NCBI RefSeq assembly: GCF_015706575.1
Contig: NW_024037072.1
Span: 25,111,162 to 25,175,161, forward strand
DNA: 64,000 nucleotides
DNA from: Patiria miniata
Taxonomy: Eukaryota; Echinodermata; Asteroidea; Valvatida; Asterinidae
Direction: 5' to 3'
Part shown: positions 50,301 through 61,400 of the stretch, piece after piece
Layout of the letters: every line of letters starts with the position of its first letter
Numbering within the stretch: the stretch's first letter is position 1
Position numbers and translations under genes: made by a program
The notes under the pieces: generated by a model
The model's input: only the letters and a program-made list of their open reading frames with translations
What the model was told of the DNA's origin: nothing
Databases searched by the model: none

Positions 50301-50786
50301 GCCCTTTTCGGTACGGAATTGTGTTTGTCATTTTTTACTTGTTGAATACTTTGTGAAAACCCACCTTCATTAGTGGTAGTTCCATATGAAGAAAGTATTG
50401 AAGTGGTTTTAAAAAGCAATGTTCTGCAGAACTGTAAGTTCAGTTGAATTGCTTTGTTCACCAAATATCCTCCATCCAATAATATTGGATATTTGAATAT
50501 TCAATTGAATGGAATTTCAAATATTTGAGTATTGCATTTTTTAAATTGTCTCAGCCCTTGTAATTTGTAAGCTTTTTGTTTAAATGTTGTCGTATTTTCC
50601 CTTCTGCTGTGTTTCCAGTTGAATGGTACGGCCTGTGCAGTACCCCGTGTCCTTCTCACGCTGTTAGAATGTAATCAAGAGAGGGATGGAAGTGTCACCA
50701 TCCCAAACGCGCTGCAGCTGTACATGAACGGGAAAACCGTCATCACCAAACCGTCAAGTGGACTCTTACATCACACGAGACTCTGA
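39942..50786 (+). CDS. SARS2: Mitochondrial seryl-tRNA synthetase
   Basis: Class II aminoacyl-tRNA synthetase charging mitochondrial tRNA-Ser. Exons: 39942-40247, 41974-42132, 44206-44324, 45603-45756, 46312-46423, 47891-48024, 48520-48623, 49242-49335, 49971-50063 and 50619-50786, giving 480 codons in continuous phase with AG/GT borders. The N terminus [15 protein letters not shown] is Arg/Ser-rich without acids, fitting a mitochondrial presequence. Then come part of the coiled-coil tRNA-binding arm (exon 2) and the catalytic core: [19 protein letters not shown] (motif 1 region), [10 protein letters not shown] (serine site), [21 protein letters not shown] (motif 2), [19 protein letters not shown], then [13 protein letters not shown], and [16 protein letters not shown] (motif 3). 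A CAG acceptor ends at 39931, so the 5'UTR begins in an upstream exon. Compared with vertebrate SARS2, the arm is short by roughly 30-50 residues. An exon for this part was not found in the 1.7-kb first intron. Confidence 0.95.
40256..41330. repeat. Minisatellite in SARS2 intron 1, about 1.1 kb
   Basis: Built from CAATCATAACTCAGACCATC, then ACAAGT, about 26 bp, with many near-identical copies at 40,320-40,700. It then passes into higher-order units mixing AATCAAAAGCCAATCTAAGT and AATCACAAGTC. Not coding. The SARS2 frame is not maintained through it. Confidence 0.92.
41395..41835. repeat. Dispersed repeat, copy A
   Basis: About 440 bp similar to 62,600-63,035. Shared words are ACAAACAGATCAG, ACTGATTGTGGGGC and GTCTGGCAGCCAATAATTCA. 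Family unknown. It is in SARS2 intron 1, and the other copy is in an intron of the TXNDC16-like gene. Confidence 0.75.
41974..42132 (+). CDS. SARS2: SARS2 exon 2 as found: second half of the coiled-coil arm
   Basis: Fifty-three codons in phase 0: [18 protein letters not shown] to [13 protein letters not shown]. The LPNRTHPE block just before the core is diagnostic. Acceptor TTGATTCAG, donor GTAATT. Confidence 0.9.
42133..44205. other. SARS2 intron with foldback element
   Basis: 42,280-42,475 is a dispersed repeat also found at 49,530-49,715. 43,073-43,183 is a hairpin and 43,193-43,584 an inverted-repeat MITE. CpG-rich at 42,500-42,620. No exon fits here. Confidence 0.5.
43073..43584. mobile_element. 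Composite foldback element, copy 1
   Basis: A hairpin (ATGCTTTATCTCGTGGTGTA and inverse, loop near GATCCATGGAC) is followed at 43,193-43,584 by an element with ends TATAACACTTCACCCACAGA and CTGTGGGTGAGGTGTTATA. The same two-part arrangement recurs at 44,405-44,857. Confidence 0.7.
44206..44324 (+). CDS. SARS2: SARS2 exon 3
   Basis: [20 protein letters not shown] to [13 protein letters not shown] (last codon split). Acceptor TGCTACAG, donor GTACGT. Links the arm to the catalytic core. Confidence 0.9.
44405..44857. mobile_element. Composite foldback element, copy 2
   Basis: Hairpin (GTGGTGTAGTAAAACTAG and inverse) followed by a 338-bp element with ends TATAACACCTCTCCCACAGA and TCTGTGGGTGAGGTGTTATA (44,520-44,857). 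It is paralogous to copy 1 in the previous intron. Confidence 0.7.
45603..45756 (+). CDS. SARS2: SARS2 exon 4: class II motif 1 region
   Basis: [20 protein letters not shown] through [17 protein letters not shown]. This is the dimer-interface motif of class II synthetases. Donor GTAAGT. Confidence 0.93.
46312..46423 (+). CDS. SARS2: SARS2 exon 5: serine-binding TAEVGL
   Basis: [20 protein letters not shown] through [18 protein letters not shown] corresponds to the T-S/A-E motif that contacts the serine substrate. Confidence 0.93.
46534..46778. mobile_element. MITE with CAGGGGCC ends, 245 bp
   Basis: Ends CAGGGGCCAATTTTACGGCG then CTGCTAAGCAC, with the inverse at the right. An internal second inverted pair is TAAAAGCAGGTTATCAGCCA / TGGCTGATAACCTGCTTTTA. 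The flanking 8 bases do not match. Related element at 59,962-60,242. Confidence 0.7.
47000..47440. mobile_element. hAT-like MITE, 441 bp, perfect 8-bp target duplication GGAAAAAG, with a poly-C core
   Basis: Ends CAGGGGCGTAAATC and GATTTACGCCACTG. GGAAAAAG at 46992-46999 and 47441-47448. It contains an uninterrupted poly-C run of about 50 bases at 47,304-47,354 that a polymerase or an assembly could easily get wrong. Confidence 0.85.
47891..48024 (+). CDS. SARS2: SARS2 exon 6: class II motif 2
   Basis: [20 protein letters not shown], then [20 protein letters not shown], then QFTK. The FRAE and R-x-H-Q-F elements bind ATP. Donor is GTCCGA, weaker than the others. Confidence 0.93.
48520..48623 (+). 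CDS. SARS2: SARS2 exon 7
   Basis: [20 protein letters not shown] through FAELGLHF. The ELGLHF-QVLDMP junction with the next exon matches the family. Donor GTGAGT. Confidence 0.92.
48628..48960. repeat. Dispersed repeat in SARS2 intron
   Basis: Similar to 19,390-19,640: TTGAAAAGCTAT, GCATATAGCA, ATCCCAGAAGATG and GTTGCCTCTC in the same order. No coding frame is conserved between the copies. Confidence 0.65.
49242..49335 (+). CDS. SARS2: SARS2 exon 8
   Basis: [20 protein letters not shown], then [11 protein letters not shown]. Conserved EAWMP segment of the active site. Acceptor TTTGCCAG, donor GTAAGA. Confidence 0.93.
49971..50063 (+). CDS. SARS2: SARS2 exon 9
   Basis: [20 protein letters not shown] then [11 protein letters not shown], 31 codons in phase 0. 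The [10 protein letters not shown] segment is characteristic of all seryl-tRNA synthetases. Confidence 0.94.
50619..50786 (+). CDS. SARS2: SARS2 last exon: class II motif 3 and stop
   Basis: [20 protein letters not shown] through [15 protein letters not shown], ending LLHHTRL and TGA at 50784-50786. The Arg of AVPR is the motif 3 ATP-binding residue. Confidence 0.94.
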   Translation: MNGTACAVPRVLLTLLECNQERDGSVTIPNALQLYMNGKTVITKPSSGLLHHTRL

Positions 50787-50817
50787 CATCTTTCGATGGA
50801 TCACCACCAAAATAACA

Positions 50818-50823
50818 AATAAA
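50818..50823 (+). terminator. SARS2: Polyadenylation signal of SARS2
   Basis: AATAAA 32 bases after the SARS2 stop codon, implying a very short 3'UTR. No second strong signal is needed. Confidence 0.5.
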
Positions 50824-53171
50824 CAGGCAGAAAATTCTACAGAAAATTCTACAGACACCATAGATGGCAACGAGGCTTACTCATGTCGTGGGACAAATCT
50901 CAAGATTTGCATGCCTATGGACAATAGATGATGCTCTTTTATCACTTTCGAGAGCCCAGAGGGACACACACCACATACACGTACTGTTCATGCACATATG
51001 GTGCCAAGTACCAACAACTTGTTTTGTTCTGAAAGTGCAGAAACCCGTAGCATCCTTGTGTGAGCATCAGGTGTCGTCAGCTGTGCATTAAAATGTTTTC
51101 TTCCTCCAACTCTACCTTTCGTAACCATTGAGGAAGGACTTGTGCACGTTGCAAAATACGTTGCAAAATACACAGTCCACGTTGCAAAATACACAGGACC
51201 ACTTTATCTTGATGTGCAAAAAAAATCATAGTTTTTGCCACATTGGTGCTGAGCATGACATGAAGTATCTGTCATATCTCTTTCTTGTTTTTAATTGTAT
51301 AAGGGGTAGTTGCACGTGGAGTCCATACCAACTTCATTCTGTGAATGTTTTTCATACTTCTTTTGGTTTTTAGCAGCAGGATAGCCGCTCAACAAATCAT
51401 CCTGCGTCTCTGTTAGTCCGTTAGTTAGTAACAAATGCTGACACTGTCTATTGCTCCTACATATTTTGACCGATTTCAACCAAACTTTGTCAAAAGTATC
51501 AGTAGCCCAGCCCCAACATGTCACATGACCAAACTGGGGTCAAAATCCTGATTATTCTAGTCAAAACACTACTCCTTCCAGAAAGTACATGGCACAGTCA
51601 TGTGACTCGTACATGAACACAAATTGTTGGCCCGTAGCTTCCGCGATCCAGCTTTTTTATTTCAGATTTGGTGCAAACATTTTGCGTAGAAAAAAAAAGA
51701 GCGAAACCCAAAACTGGTGGTTGTTTTGTTTATTCGGTTTCATTTTAGGAATAATAATTCCCTTCATGAGACTTGTTCTGGTTGATAAAAATAACAGTGT
51801 GGGTCACACTGTAAGATAAAGAATTGGGTTATAATACTTTTTTAAAAATAATTAAAGGAGTTCAGTAAGTTCACACAAATGCAGTAAAACAATTTCAAAA
51901 AAAGGTTTTTGGTGCTTCATTCTATTGTATTTAATGCACTGTACCCTTATAACTTTTAACTCTCTTCATTTAGGATTTTGTTCACATGATCATTGGTAAG
52001 AATTGGACACGATTTTGAAAAATGAGATCTATAATAATAATAATAGTAATGTCCATACTCATCAAACAGATAGTAATTCATAGACAGCTTGGCTTGGGGG
52101 GGGGGTGCAAATTTTATGGAAAATTACTGGTCCAGAGATGTTCGCAAACACCGAAGGGCCGGTATTTCTGTACTTTATCCTCAAAACAACCAAGTTGTTA
52201 ATTTTCATTACATCTCGCACATATTTACAGATCATAAAATTGTCCCTTGTGCATCGCAGAGTTGGAAACAAGGCGCATAACATATTTGTCAGACGTATCT
52301 TCAAAAGATCTACTGACTGGAGAAATACTGACCAATGGCAGAGGTGCCTTGCCTAATAAATATGCATGAGATGTTATAATGTAAATTATTCTACTTTAAG
52401 AGGCAAACAATATTTCAGTTTTCTTTAAAGATGTTAGTCTGCTTAATGTAATGGTCAGAAAATAAAAACATCTGTTAAAAATTGCAAAATATTTATGTAA
52501 TATTGGATGGCTTTGAGAAGGAACAAGGATATGTTGCACGGGCTACAACATTATAAATCAAACACTCAATATCTGGCTGTGGTCCATGGTCATGCTTTTA
52601 CATGCCTGCGGCTCGCCCACGTTGTAGCCAATTCAGCAATTCAGCTTCTCATCTGCGTGTTAGGTTGATTATCCTCCCAAATTCTTATTATTAATTATTA
52701 TATTGCAGGAGTAGTAGACGAGTGCACTATATTCTTGTATCCCCCCGAAAAAAAGCCATGCAATATTGTTATTATTTATTTATATCAGGCTGACTTGATC
52801 GACAGGAAATACATTTCATGACAATGTCTATATTTCTCAAATTTATGTATAACACTGTGTGCTCGGTGTGTTACCTCCCGATTGAAAGATAGAATAAAAT
52901 TGTTAAAATCCCCAGATGAAGACAATATCAAAAATAATATTGCCGTCATCCAGGTAGTTCTTACGAAAGCATACAAAACACTGATTTAATTTACCACTGG
53001 AAGCCTGATATAAATAATGATACTTGATAATGGACTGGCAACATTGTGGCAAAGAGTAAATATTAAAACCAAATATACAATAGAAATCAAAAATATGCTT
53101 TCCATTTCAATTTCTAGTACTAGTAATAGCTATCTTTCAACCTCTAAGTTACCATTCGACATGGTCACTTA
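50824..53171. other. Intergenic region between converging genes, left part
   Basis: Contains short tandem ACGTTGCAAAATAC units at 51,147-51,192 and a short SINE-tail match (GGTGTGTTACCTCCCG) at 52,865. No gene recognised. Confidence 0.5.
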
Positions 53172-53281
53172 GGCCCCCCCCCCAAAAAAAAATAGTCGGT
53201 CTCTGGTCAGACCGAAGTTCCGGAATTAAAATCGACGCGCACGCTGACCAGAGACCGAGTATTTTTTTTTTTTTTTTGGCC
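53172..53281. mobile_element. Short Harbinger-like MITE, 110 bp, TTA target duplication
   Basis: GGCCCCC then AAATAGTCGGTCTCTGGTC, ending GACCAGAGACCGAGTATT then TTGGCC. TTA at 53169-53171 and 53282-53284. An internally deleted relative of 29,299-29,669. Confidence 0.8.
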
Positions 53282-53284
53282 TTA

Positions 53285-55248
53285 CATGAGTTGATGTACC
53301 TTCCTCGCATGTATTCCATATTTTAAAATTTAGTTTCAAATAATTCTAAAATTCAAGTTTGGTTATTTTCAGTACACCCTTCGACTGAAAAACTGCGCTA
53401 GCTAAAGTTTTATCACATCATTGCAAATTTGAAAATGCAATCATTACTGTTTTCTCAAAAAGTACAGTACTTCAGCCAAACTCTTTTCATTATTCTTTGT
53501 CCAAAATATAACTGCACATTCCAAAAATCTTCTGAGGTGATTTTTTGATGTTTTTTCCCCAAAAAAACTACACCTAAACTAGTGTAAAAGGGCTCAAGTA
53601 ATAATGTTTCAAAAATCAATGCATTACATACAGACTAATCTTGAAATGACAATCTGACATTACTGGTGCCATGCTACACACACTCTTCATAAGTAGGATA
53701 GACCTATCCTACAGCCATCTTTAAACTTAAAATTTTAGAGCGCTCTTCAAGATGGCTGCCAAGCAAATGTGTATACATCGGTCCGAGTAGCTAGAGTGCA
53801 TGTGTGTGGCCTGTATGCAAACTTGGCCCAACTTCAAGTACTGAGTAAGTTATTTGAAACCTGAGTAGGTACCGGTACTTCAATTCCAGGCAAGTACATA
53901 GAACACAAATTTTAGTGCCGCTACAAGTGCAACAATAAGACAAGCAATATTTTGACCAAACTACCACAATCTAATACATTTGCGTACTTGGCGTCATAAA
54001 CTTGAAATTATCCCAGTACACAGGTCTCGATCAACCCAAGGTATAACATTGCGATCCTGCTGTGAAAATGTAAAGAAAGTGAACTGAAGACAACCATTCG
54101 CTTACAACACTGAAGACAACAAGTCGCTTACAACACATCACCTAAAACAGATTAATAAGTCACTTCCACATAGCACTGTGACCAATGAAAAACTCATCAT
54201 AATGGGCTTTTTAAACTCGCCCTAAAAAGTCTATCGGCCTATTAAAATCTGATATTGAAGCAAGTGACTATTGTGGAAGGCTAAAACACACTATTGAAAA
54301 TTACGTCCCCAACACCCACTACAAAAATCATCGAAAAGTCACATCTTTACGAGGACTTTGCTACAAGTAAGACAATAACCCTAAACCACAGAACTCTTCA
54401 AATACTTCACAAATTACAGTAAGAATTACCACTACATTCCCCCAAAATGTACTACTAACTAAAAAATAATTGAAATTGAACATTGGTGATTTTGTAGCAA
54501 GGACTACAGTACAAAGATAGTGTCAAAGGGCCGCTTCATGTCTTGCAAAGGAAAACATAATTTGTGCCAATGTCTACGCGCTCCCGAGCTGAACCAAAGT
54601 TATTGAATATCCCATTTTGATGTGCACTTTTTCAAACAGCTGCTGACCAAAAAACCCACAAAAATTCTGGAAACAATTCATACTAAAATAGCTGTGAAAC
54701 TTAGCTTCCACCTCAGGAGTGAGATTTAGTGTCAAGATTTTTTTCTTGTTTCCAGGACTTTTTTTTGTATCTGGATTTTTTGGTCTCCGGATTTTTAAAG
54801 AACTCCCTTTTGGGATCCGGAATTCCTAAGGTTGTACAGTAAAGGTGTTTTTATCTTTTAAAGTTGATATTGAGCAAAAGAAATGGCTATTTTATTAGGT
54901 GCCTTTAGGTAAATTCATGTGTACCATACATGTATACCAAAGACCCTACGTTACTCTGGGACCCTCAGCTATCCTCAAACCGTCTGCCGACTATCTCATG
55001 GATTTCTAGTTTCCTCCCAATGTCCCCCCTGAGGTGACATCACATCAGTGCTCATGGAAACGAATATTTGCTTAAAACATAACCACAAAAGTATGAAACA
55101 AGGTCACAAAACACTCATAAAACTAAGACATTGAAAGTGATGGTAAACTGGACAACTACACAAGTGCATAAATGGATTCAAGAGAAGAAAAACAAAGTTT
55201 CAATGCGTTGGCATCCCTTAACACACTAACAATTTGCCAGGATCTAAG
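53285..55248. other. Intergenic and 3'UTR of the TXNDC16-like gene
   Basis: AT-rich sequence with no repeat or gene recognised. The part nearest 55,248 is probably 3'UTR, up to the AATAAA at 54,896. Confidence 0.5.
54891..54896 (-). terminator. Candidate polyadenylation signal of the TXNDC16-like gene
   Basis: AATAAA on the minus strand about 350 bases past the stop codon. Other A-rich words are present, so this is only the best candidate seen. Confidence 0.35.
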
Positions 55249-55481
55249 CTAGAGTTCAGTGTGGCGGTGTTCATCGGAGACAAACTGCCGTCCACGCCCC
55301 CCGTCTTCATCATGCTCCTCCTCGTCATCAAGCGCCTCCCCTGCTGCCTCTGTCACATGACGATGGTCCGTCGCTAGCCTGCCCATCCTCGGGGCATTGT
55401 TGTCTTTGTTCTTGCTCTCTTCGATAAACGCCAGGTAGTCGTAGGGGCTGACCTGAGGCTCAAACTTGCCCTCTCTCAAAC
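55249..55481 (-). CDS. TXNDC16-like last exon with acidic tail and HTEL terminus
   Basis: LREGKFEPQVSPYDYLAFIE, then an acidic linker (DDEEEHDEDGG) and QFVSDEHRHTEL with TAG at 55249-55251. HTEL fits the K/H-x-EL class of ER retrieval signals. The HTEL terminus supports the reading frame and lumenal location. Confidence 0.8.
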
Positions 55482-58400
55482 CTGGTGGGGATGGGGAAGG
55501 GAATAAATGTTGTGCCACTGTCGTGCCAAACTTAACTGAAATGAGTGCTGCAATATAGCTCGTCTACAGCACGGCAGTTGCTCTAAGTTAGTCAAACCTT
55601 AATGCATTTGGAGGAATGGGCCAGGTTAAAGAGGTTCAAGCAGTTCAGGGCCGTCAAAATATTCGCGCCAATTTCACAGGGTATTGTGAGCATGCACATT
55701 CCTAAAATGTTTGCCCTGACTTCGACTTGAATTGAGTTCGGCACAGCAATGGCACGGCCTTTAAGAGTACAGTGCCATGTGACTGCCATTTGGAATGACG
55801 ATAGCACGGCAGCCCTATCGAGCCAAAGGATGGTGCCGTGCCGAATTCAATTCGCCAAGCCAAATGGTTCTAAATGCCGTGCTATCTCCATGCCGAATTT
55901 AAACCAGTCAAATTAATTGAGTTCGGCATGGCAGTTGCAAGACGTCTAGAACGGGCCTAACATTCACAGTAGAAGTAATTCGAATGAGGAAAGAATTTCC
56001 ATATTGCTAGAAAAACAGGAGTGTAGAAAAGGAATCTATTTTTTAAATTAATTTAATTCATTCAAGAAGGATACCAACCTGAGCAGGAGGTTTCGCCCTT
56101 CAGCACAATGACGACCCAGTCAGTCATAGCCGAAGTCTTGAGGCTGTAGTCGGCTGGATAGTTGCACACACGGCTGGTAGCATGGTCCACAAAGACCACA
56201 CAAGGATGCAACGGCTGCCGCTTGATGCCGTAGTCCTTAAGGATTTCCGAGCCGATACAGGAAGGCTGAGATCTGAACCGGAGATATTTTTTCACAAAAA
56301 CGGTTACTTCTTTTTTATCAATGGGCCGTATTCACAAGTTGGCCATTTTTGTCGAGTTCCCTGCATGTATTTCATTAATTGTTAACTGTTGAATGGGATG
56401 GCGCCAGACTTTTTATGCAGGCACAATGCAGCCTTATTTTACTGTCATTTTTTTAAAATATGGCTTTAAACATTAGGGAATGTTTAATTACAAATTTAAA
56501 ATCATTTATTGAGGCAGACTGGAATTGATTATAAAATTAAGTTGCTTTCATTTCTCTTCGCAAGTTAAAAAAATTAAGATTTTACCTAACTTTCCATTCA
56601 ATATGGCCGACTCGTGAATAAGGCCCATTTGGAGTCTATGGGCTCTGCACATGGACTGTAAATAGTAATGCATCTCTTGATCATGAAAGTCATTGAAGGA
56701 AACACCACCTGCACAGTTTACACATGTGGAAAGATACACCCTTGGCTTGGTTGACGCTGCACAGAATTATCCACTCTAGGAACAACCGATGGAAATTCCA
56801 GCGGGCAGAGAGTGGCCACAATCTCATGCGAAGGTTTTTTTGGCCATATATGGCAAAAAAGGGGAGGGGTCTTGTAACAATATACAGTAGAACGTCGCTC
56901 TAATGAACATCGCTGGATCCACAAAAATTGTTTGTAATAGCGATCGTTCGGTATAGCGATTTTAAGCTGCTGGTGCTCCGGTACTCACTTTTCAATAAAT
57001 AGTGCCCTTCAGAACTTCACCCTGCACGCCCTGGTAGTCACCGAAAGATGACTTTGAACATGTGCAGACTACTGAATTATGTAATCACACAGTTTTTTAG
57101 CTTTACTACCTACAGCAATGGGTGGCTTTCTCCTTCTATTCCTTGGGGAAAGCCACTTGTCACTCTTCTGTTGACATTTTTCAACAACAATGTTCGGTAC
57201 ATTTTGTACACAAAAATTGAGGGCCAAGGACGATGTTCGGTATAGCCGAATGTTTGGTACAGCAGTGTTCTGTATAGCGATGTTCCACTGTATTGCCATA
57301 TATACATGTACATGTATGGCAAAATGGGGAGGGGTTTTGCAACAATTTATTGACTTGTTTGTGCAGAAGTACCGGTATAGAAATCCCTTCATAATATTTT
57401 TCAGCAGGCAGAGATTGTTCCAGTCAACACTCAAATCTCCTCAGGGGCCACACCCTGGAACCAACTCTCTGTGTAAAAATGACAGCCAGCCCTTTGAAAA
57501 CTACTCATTGCCATATATGTCAAAAGGGGGAGGGGCCTCGTACTATCACATCTATTCATTCATCCCAACTGCAAGTCTGGCTTCCAAGACCCACTTACAC
57601 ATCTATCCACAGTATGCTGAGCTCCGATTCAAACGTCTTCTCTCGGGCCAGACTAGCCAGCGATGCCTCTGCTTCCCTGGACTGTTTGTCCGTGTCCTTG
57701 AAGAGTATGAGGAAAGGCTTGCCCTTGGCAAAGTGGAGCGGAAGGGTGCTTGGCGTCAGCTCAGGCTGGTCAGAATGAGAAATCAAGACAGAAGATTTAG
57801 TGACTTGAATAGGACAGGAGAAACCCAGCAAACTCGGTTGTCGGTTGGTAAAGATATCTGCACTAGTAAACAGGACGTTGTGGGCTCAGTACCATTTCAG
57901 TACCACCAGATCAAGCTTGCAAACTTTTTATTCCTCAAAAGCTTTCATACAACACTGAAAAAGTGTATAAAATGTATTATTAAGAATGACATGGGTCAAT
58001 TCATAAATGTGGGCTCCACAAGTGTGACCTGACCTGTGTAATTTGCTATACAAATATAATTAAATTTGACTTCAAAACTGTTTTTTATTTGTTTGGCAGG
58101 TCTTGCGCTTTGCATAATCACTCTTGGAGATAGAAGGTATTAAAAGAATGTGTCATGAATTTTCAAAATCTTATATCAGATGTAACAGGGACATGAAAAC
58201 AAATAGGCCCCAATTTTATGGAATGACCCAAATGTTAATTTTAAAAACAACATTTTGAACTACAGGGTGGTGCAAAAAGGAGGAAACCCACTTTTGACAG
58301 GAATTTTTACCTACTTACTTAACTTATTTGAACTGGTTCTTTTTTTATAATGTAGTGAAGTATAGCTCTTCAACCGCACATGGTGATAAAGTCTTTAAAA

Positions 58401-61400
58401 AATGGCAAGAAAAGTGTTATTATGCTAATTTGAGTACAAGTCACCAAAATCACTGTTGTCCACGTGTAAGTCTAGTGTAGTGGTTTTTGTCTGTAAAATG
58501 AAGCTTTGGAGCTCAGTCAAGCAGATAGAATAAAGCCGTCCGTGGACAAACAGGTTTGGCACATGAAATTTTTAAACTACCATATTTCAGAGACAAAATA
58601 ATGCCTTTACAATCATTTTTTCGTCACTTATGGTTAAAGATCAATATTTTAATACCATTAAATTGACTTTTTGAAATATGCTCAACAAGAAGTTGAAAAT
58701 TGCTGTCGTAAGTGGGTTTCCTTCCTTTTGCACCACCCTGTATAAAAGAAGTTTTAAGTGTACCAAAATAAAAATAAGAAATTCACTGTGCAAACAGAAA
58801 CCTCTGATGTTAAGCCACCTCAAACACACCCAGACTTGTTTCACATACCTAGTGTGAACTTTCCTTTCTTTTCGTGTAGTTAAGGAACACCAGTGGAAAA
58901 ACTCATTTTTCTCAAACTGTGAAAACTCTTACAACCCAATTTTTTTCAATGATTCCCTTTAGTGTTTCTCTTCATTCTGCTACAGATAAACCTAACCCAA
59001 AAATGCCTCTAAACCTGTTTTCCAGAAATGGGGAAACACTGTGTGGACGTGGGCAAGTCCACACTTCGTCGCTGCTACCTACATTATGTGGACGTCTTTT
59101 GTTCGGAAGTCCACACTGCATATGTAAGACAAGCTCACCAGCACCCAACACCTCGTTTTTGCAGCATTTTGATGTCTTCAGAGCTCTACAGCCCAGCAAC
59201 TATCAAACTGAATTCACATTTGGCTTGATGACCCAATTTTGTTTGAATATTAAAATATGTTTAATTGGTTTACTGCCCATTGTTGGTTCTTGACGGATTT
59301 GGGAATTATCCTAGCAAAAAGGCAAGTTCAAATGTGTTTTGTTGAAATGTGTTTTGTTTTCAGGGTTTTTTTTATGGGGGGTAATGGGATTTACACTGAA
59401 AAGGTTTGCCACAACTTCATAAGTTTGTGTTCCTGTTCTAGGGTGAGCATATTCATTGCCAAATACAAATGAATTTATTAGCTCACACTTAAATAACACC
59501 CTCTTTGAGCAGATAACTCACATCAGGTCATCTTCTTCTTGGCTTATAATAAAACAGTTTGCGTAAAGAATTAATCTTGCCCATTCACCACTAAAGGTAG
59601 AGTTGCAGCCTGCACAAACTGGATCAGATCGCTGGCAGTGTAGTCTCCGCTGTACTTCACCGATGGCTGGTGGTGGTCCCCCCACTTGAATGCAGTCACT
59701 GTAGGCTTGGAGGCATCCACGTCAGAACTAACGACAAATCACACCACAAAGTTGGATCGGAGTGGGTAACTTAAGGCACTTTTAATTGGACCCGGGACCA
59801 ACACAGAGATTTTGGGAACCACTTTCACTCTAGCATGAATCCAACACGGCCTCTACATGGGTCTGCTTTTACCCGGATAAGATCCAACCCTGGTCAGGAC
59901 GAGGGTTAAGAGGCTCTACCCAGGTAGAAAATCCAAAATCTACAGCTGACCTGTGTACAACCTGAGCCCAATTTCATGGCACTGCTAAGCACATGAGTTT
60001 ACGCTAACAGAGGCTCCGCGAATTTCATGGAGACCGTAAGCAGTAAGCACAGCAAAAGGCACGCTTACCATAAAGGGGAAAAATGCTTAACTAAGTGATG
60101 TAGCAATAGAAATCTCCATGCGCGTGTATCCGTTAGCACATCTACGCCGTGAAATAGTGCTTAAGGTTAGCACAATTTTCTGCTATAGTAAGCACAAATT
60201 TTTCTGCTAACTGTTAAGCAGCACCATGAAATTGGGCCCTGGTTAAGGGTGAACAGTATGCCTTGCCTGCCCGTGTTCGATGAGGCCCAGCTCTGCTTAC
60301 ATTGGGCCCGTGTTAATTTCGACATGCGAGACGGCAGCGTGAAATTTCATAAAGGCTCACCATGCTGAACCAAACAGACTGTTTTACATGATGGAATTTT
60401 TCTGCACCTGCACTAGTGAGCAGGTCATGGGTTTGAGTCCCAGCTAAGTAAGCTTGTGAATTTTTGTCTGCCAAATCCTAGGACAGCAATGAGTATGCAG
60501 AGCTTACTACATGTAACTGACAGTTGTGAAGAGTAAAACCCAACATTTCTATGTTTATAATTGACAGTTCCTCTAACTACTTTTCAACAAAAGACCCAAC
60601 GCTCGAAGACTAAAAGGATCTTTTGTTCTGCCTTTGTGTGTCTGTCCTCTATCGTACAGTAAAGTTTCTCTACATACCTACATGTACACTAAAATTGGCT
60701 CCAGATTTGACAACAAATCAGTTGTAAAGTAGCCCAAGAACAAATATTCATCTAAATGTGGCACTGCTTAGGCGAAAGTTATTAGGTGGGCACGAACATC
60801 TGGGATTTTTTTTACAATGGCTTATTTAGCTCCCAGACCCATGTTCTTTAAAGTCAATGGTTCTTGAGTCTGGAGTGCTGAATGATAACAACGGATGAAA
60901 ACGCACCTGTATAAAAAATCTTTTCATCCGCTCCGCTGATCATGATGTAATGCCCTAATGTGCTGCCCTATAGCATACTTACTTGTGTTCTGCACAGTCT
61001 TTTGGGCATACTGCCATCAAGTGCTGACCCTGAAGCATCTTGGCTGCTTGCTCATATGCGGACCGCTCTACAAATATAAAACACAGACAGACTTTCTCTC
61101 ACACAATCTGGTAATCAATCCTTACAAAGTCGTTACATGTCAATCACAAGTCATCCAGTACACAGTCATTACTGTATTGCTACTTGACTTTAAACACTTG
61201 AAGAATTCATAAATACCTAAGACAGTTCACCCATTCTTATTGGTCGAGAGCCCGTCACACGGGCGGTTTTAAACTGCTGTATAAAAACACTGCTCAGTGT
61301 TTAAACAGCAATATTTATAACCAATTGTGAGCACCCGCACTCTGCGCAACATGTGCGCAGTATGCGCTGCACGCTCGCGGTTTGAGAGCCACTGATATAA

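Noticed and set aside
57190..58032. A 280-codon plus-strand ORF
   Set aside because: It runs antisense through a TXNDC16-like exon and through a pogo-like MITE. Its codons make no known domain, and the opposite strand has proper splice sites.
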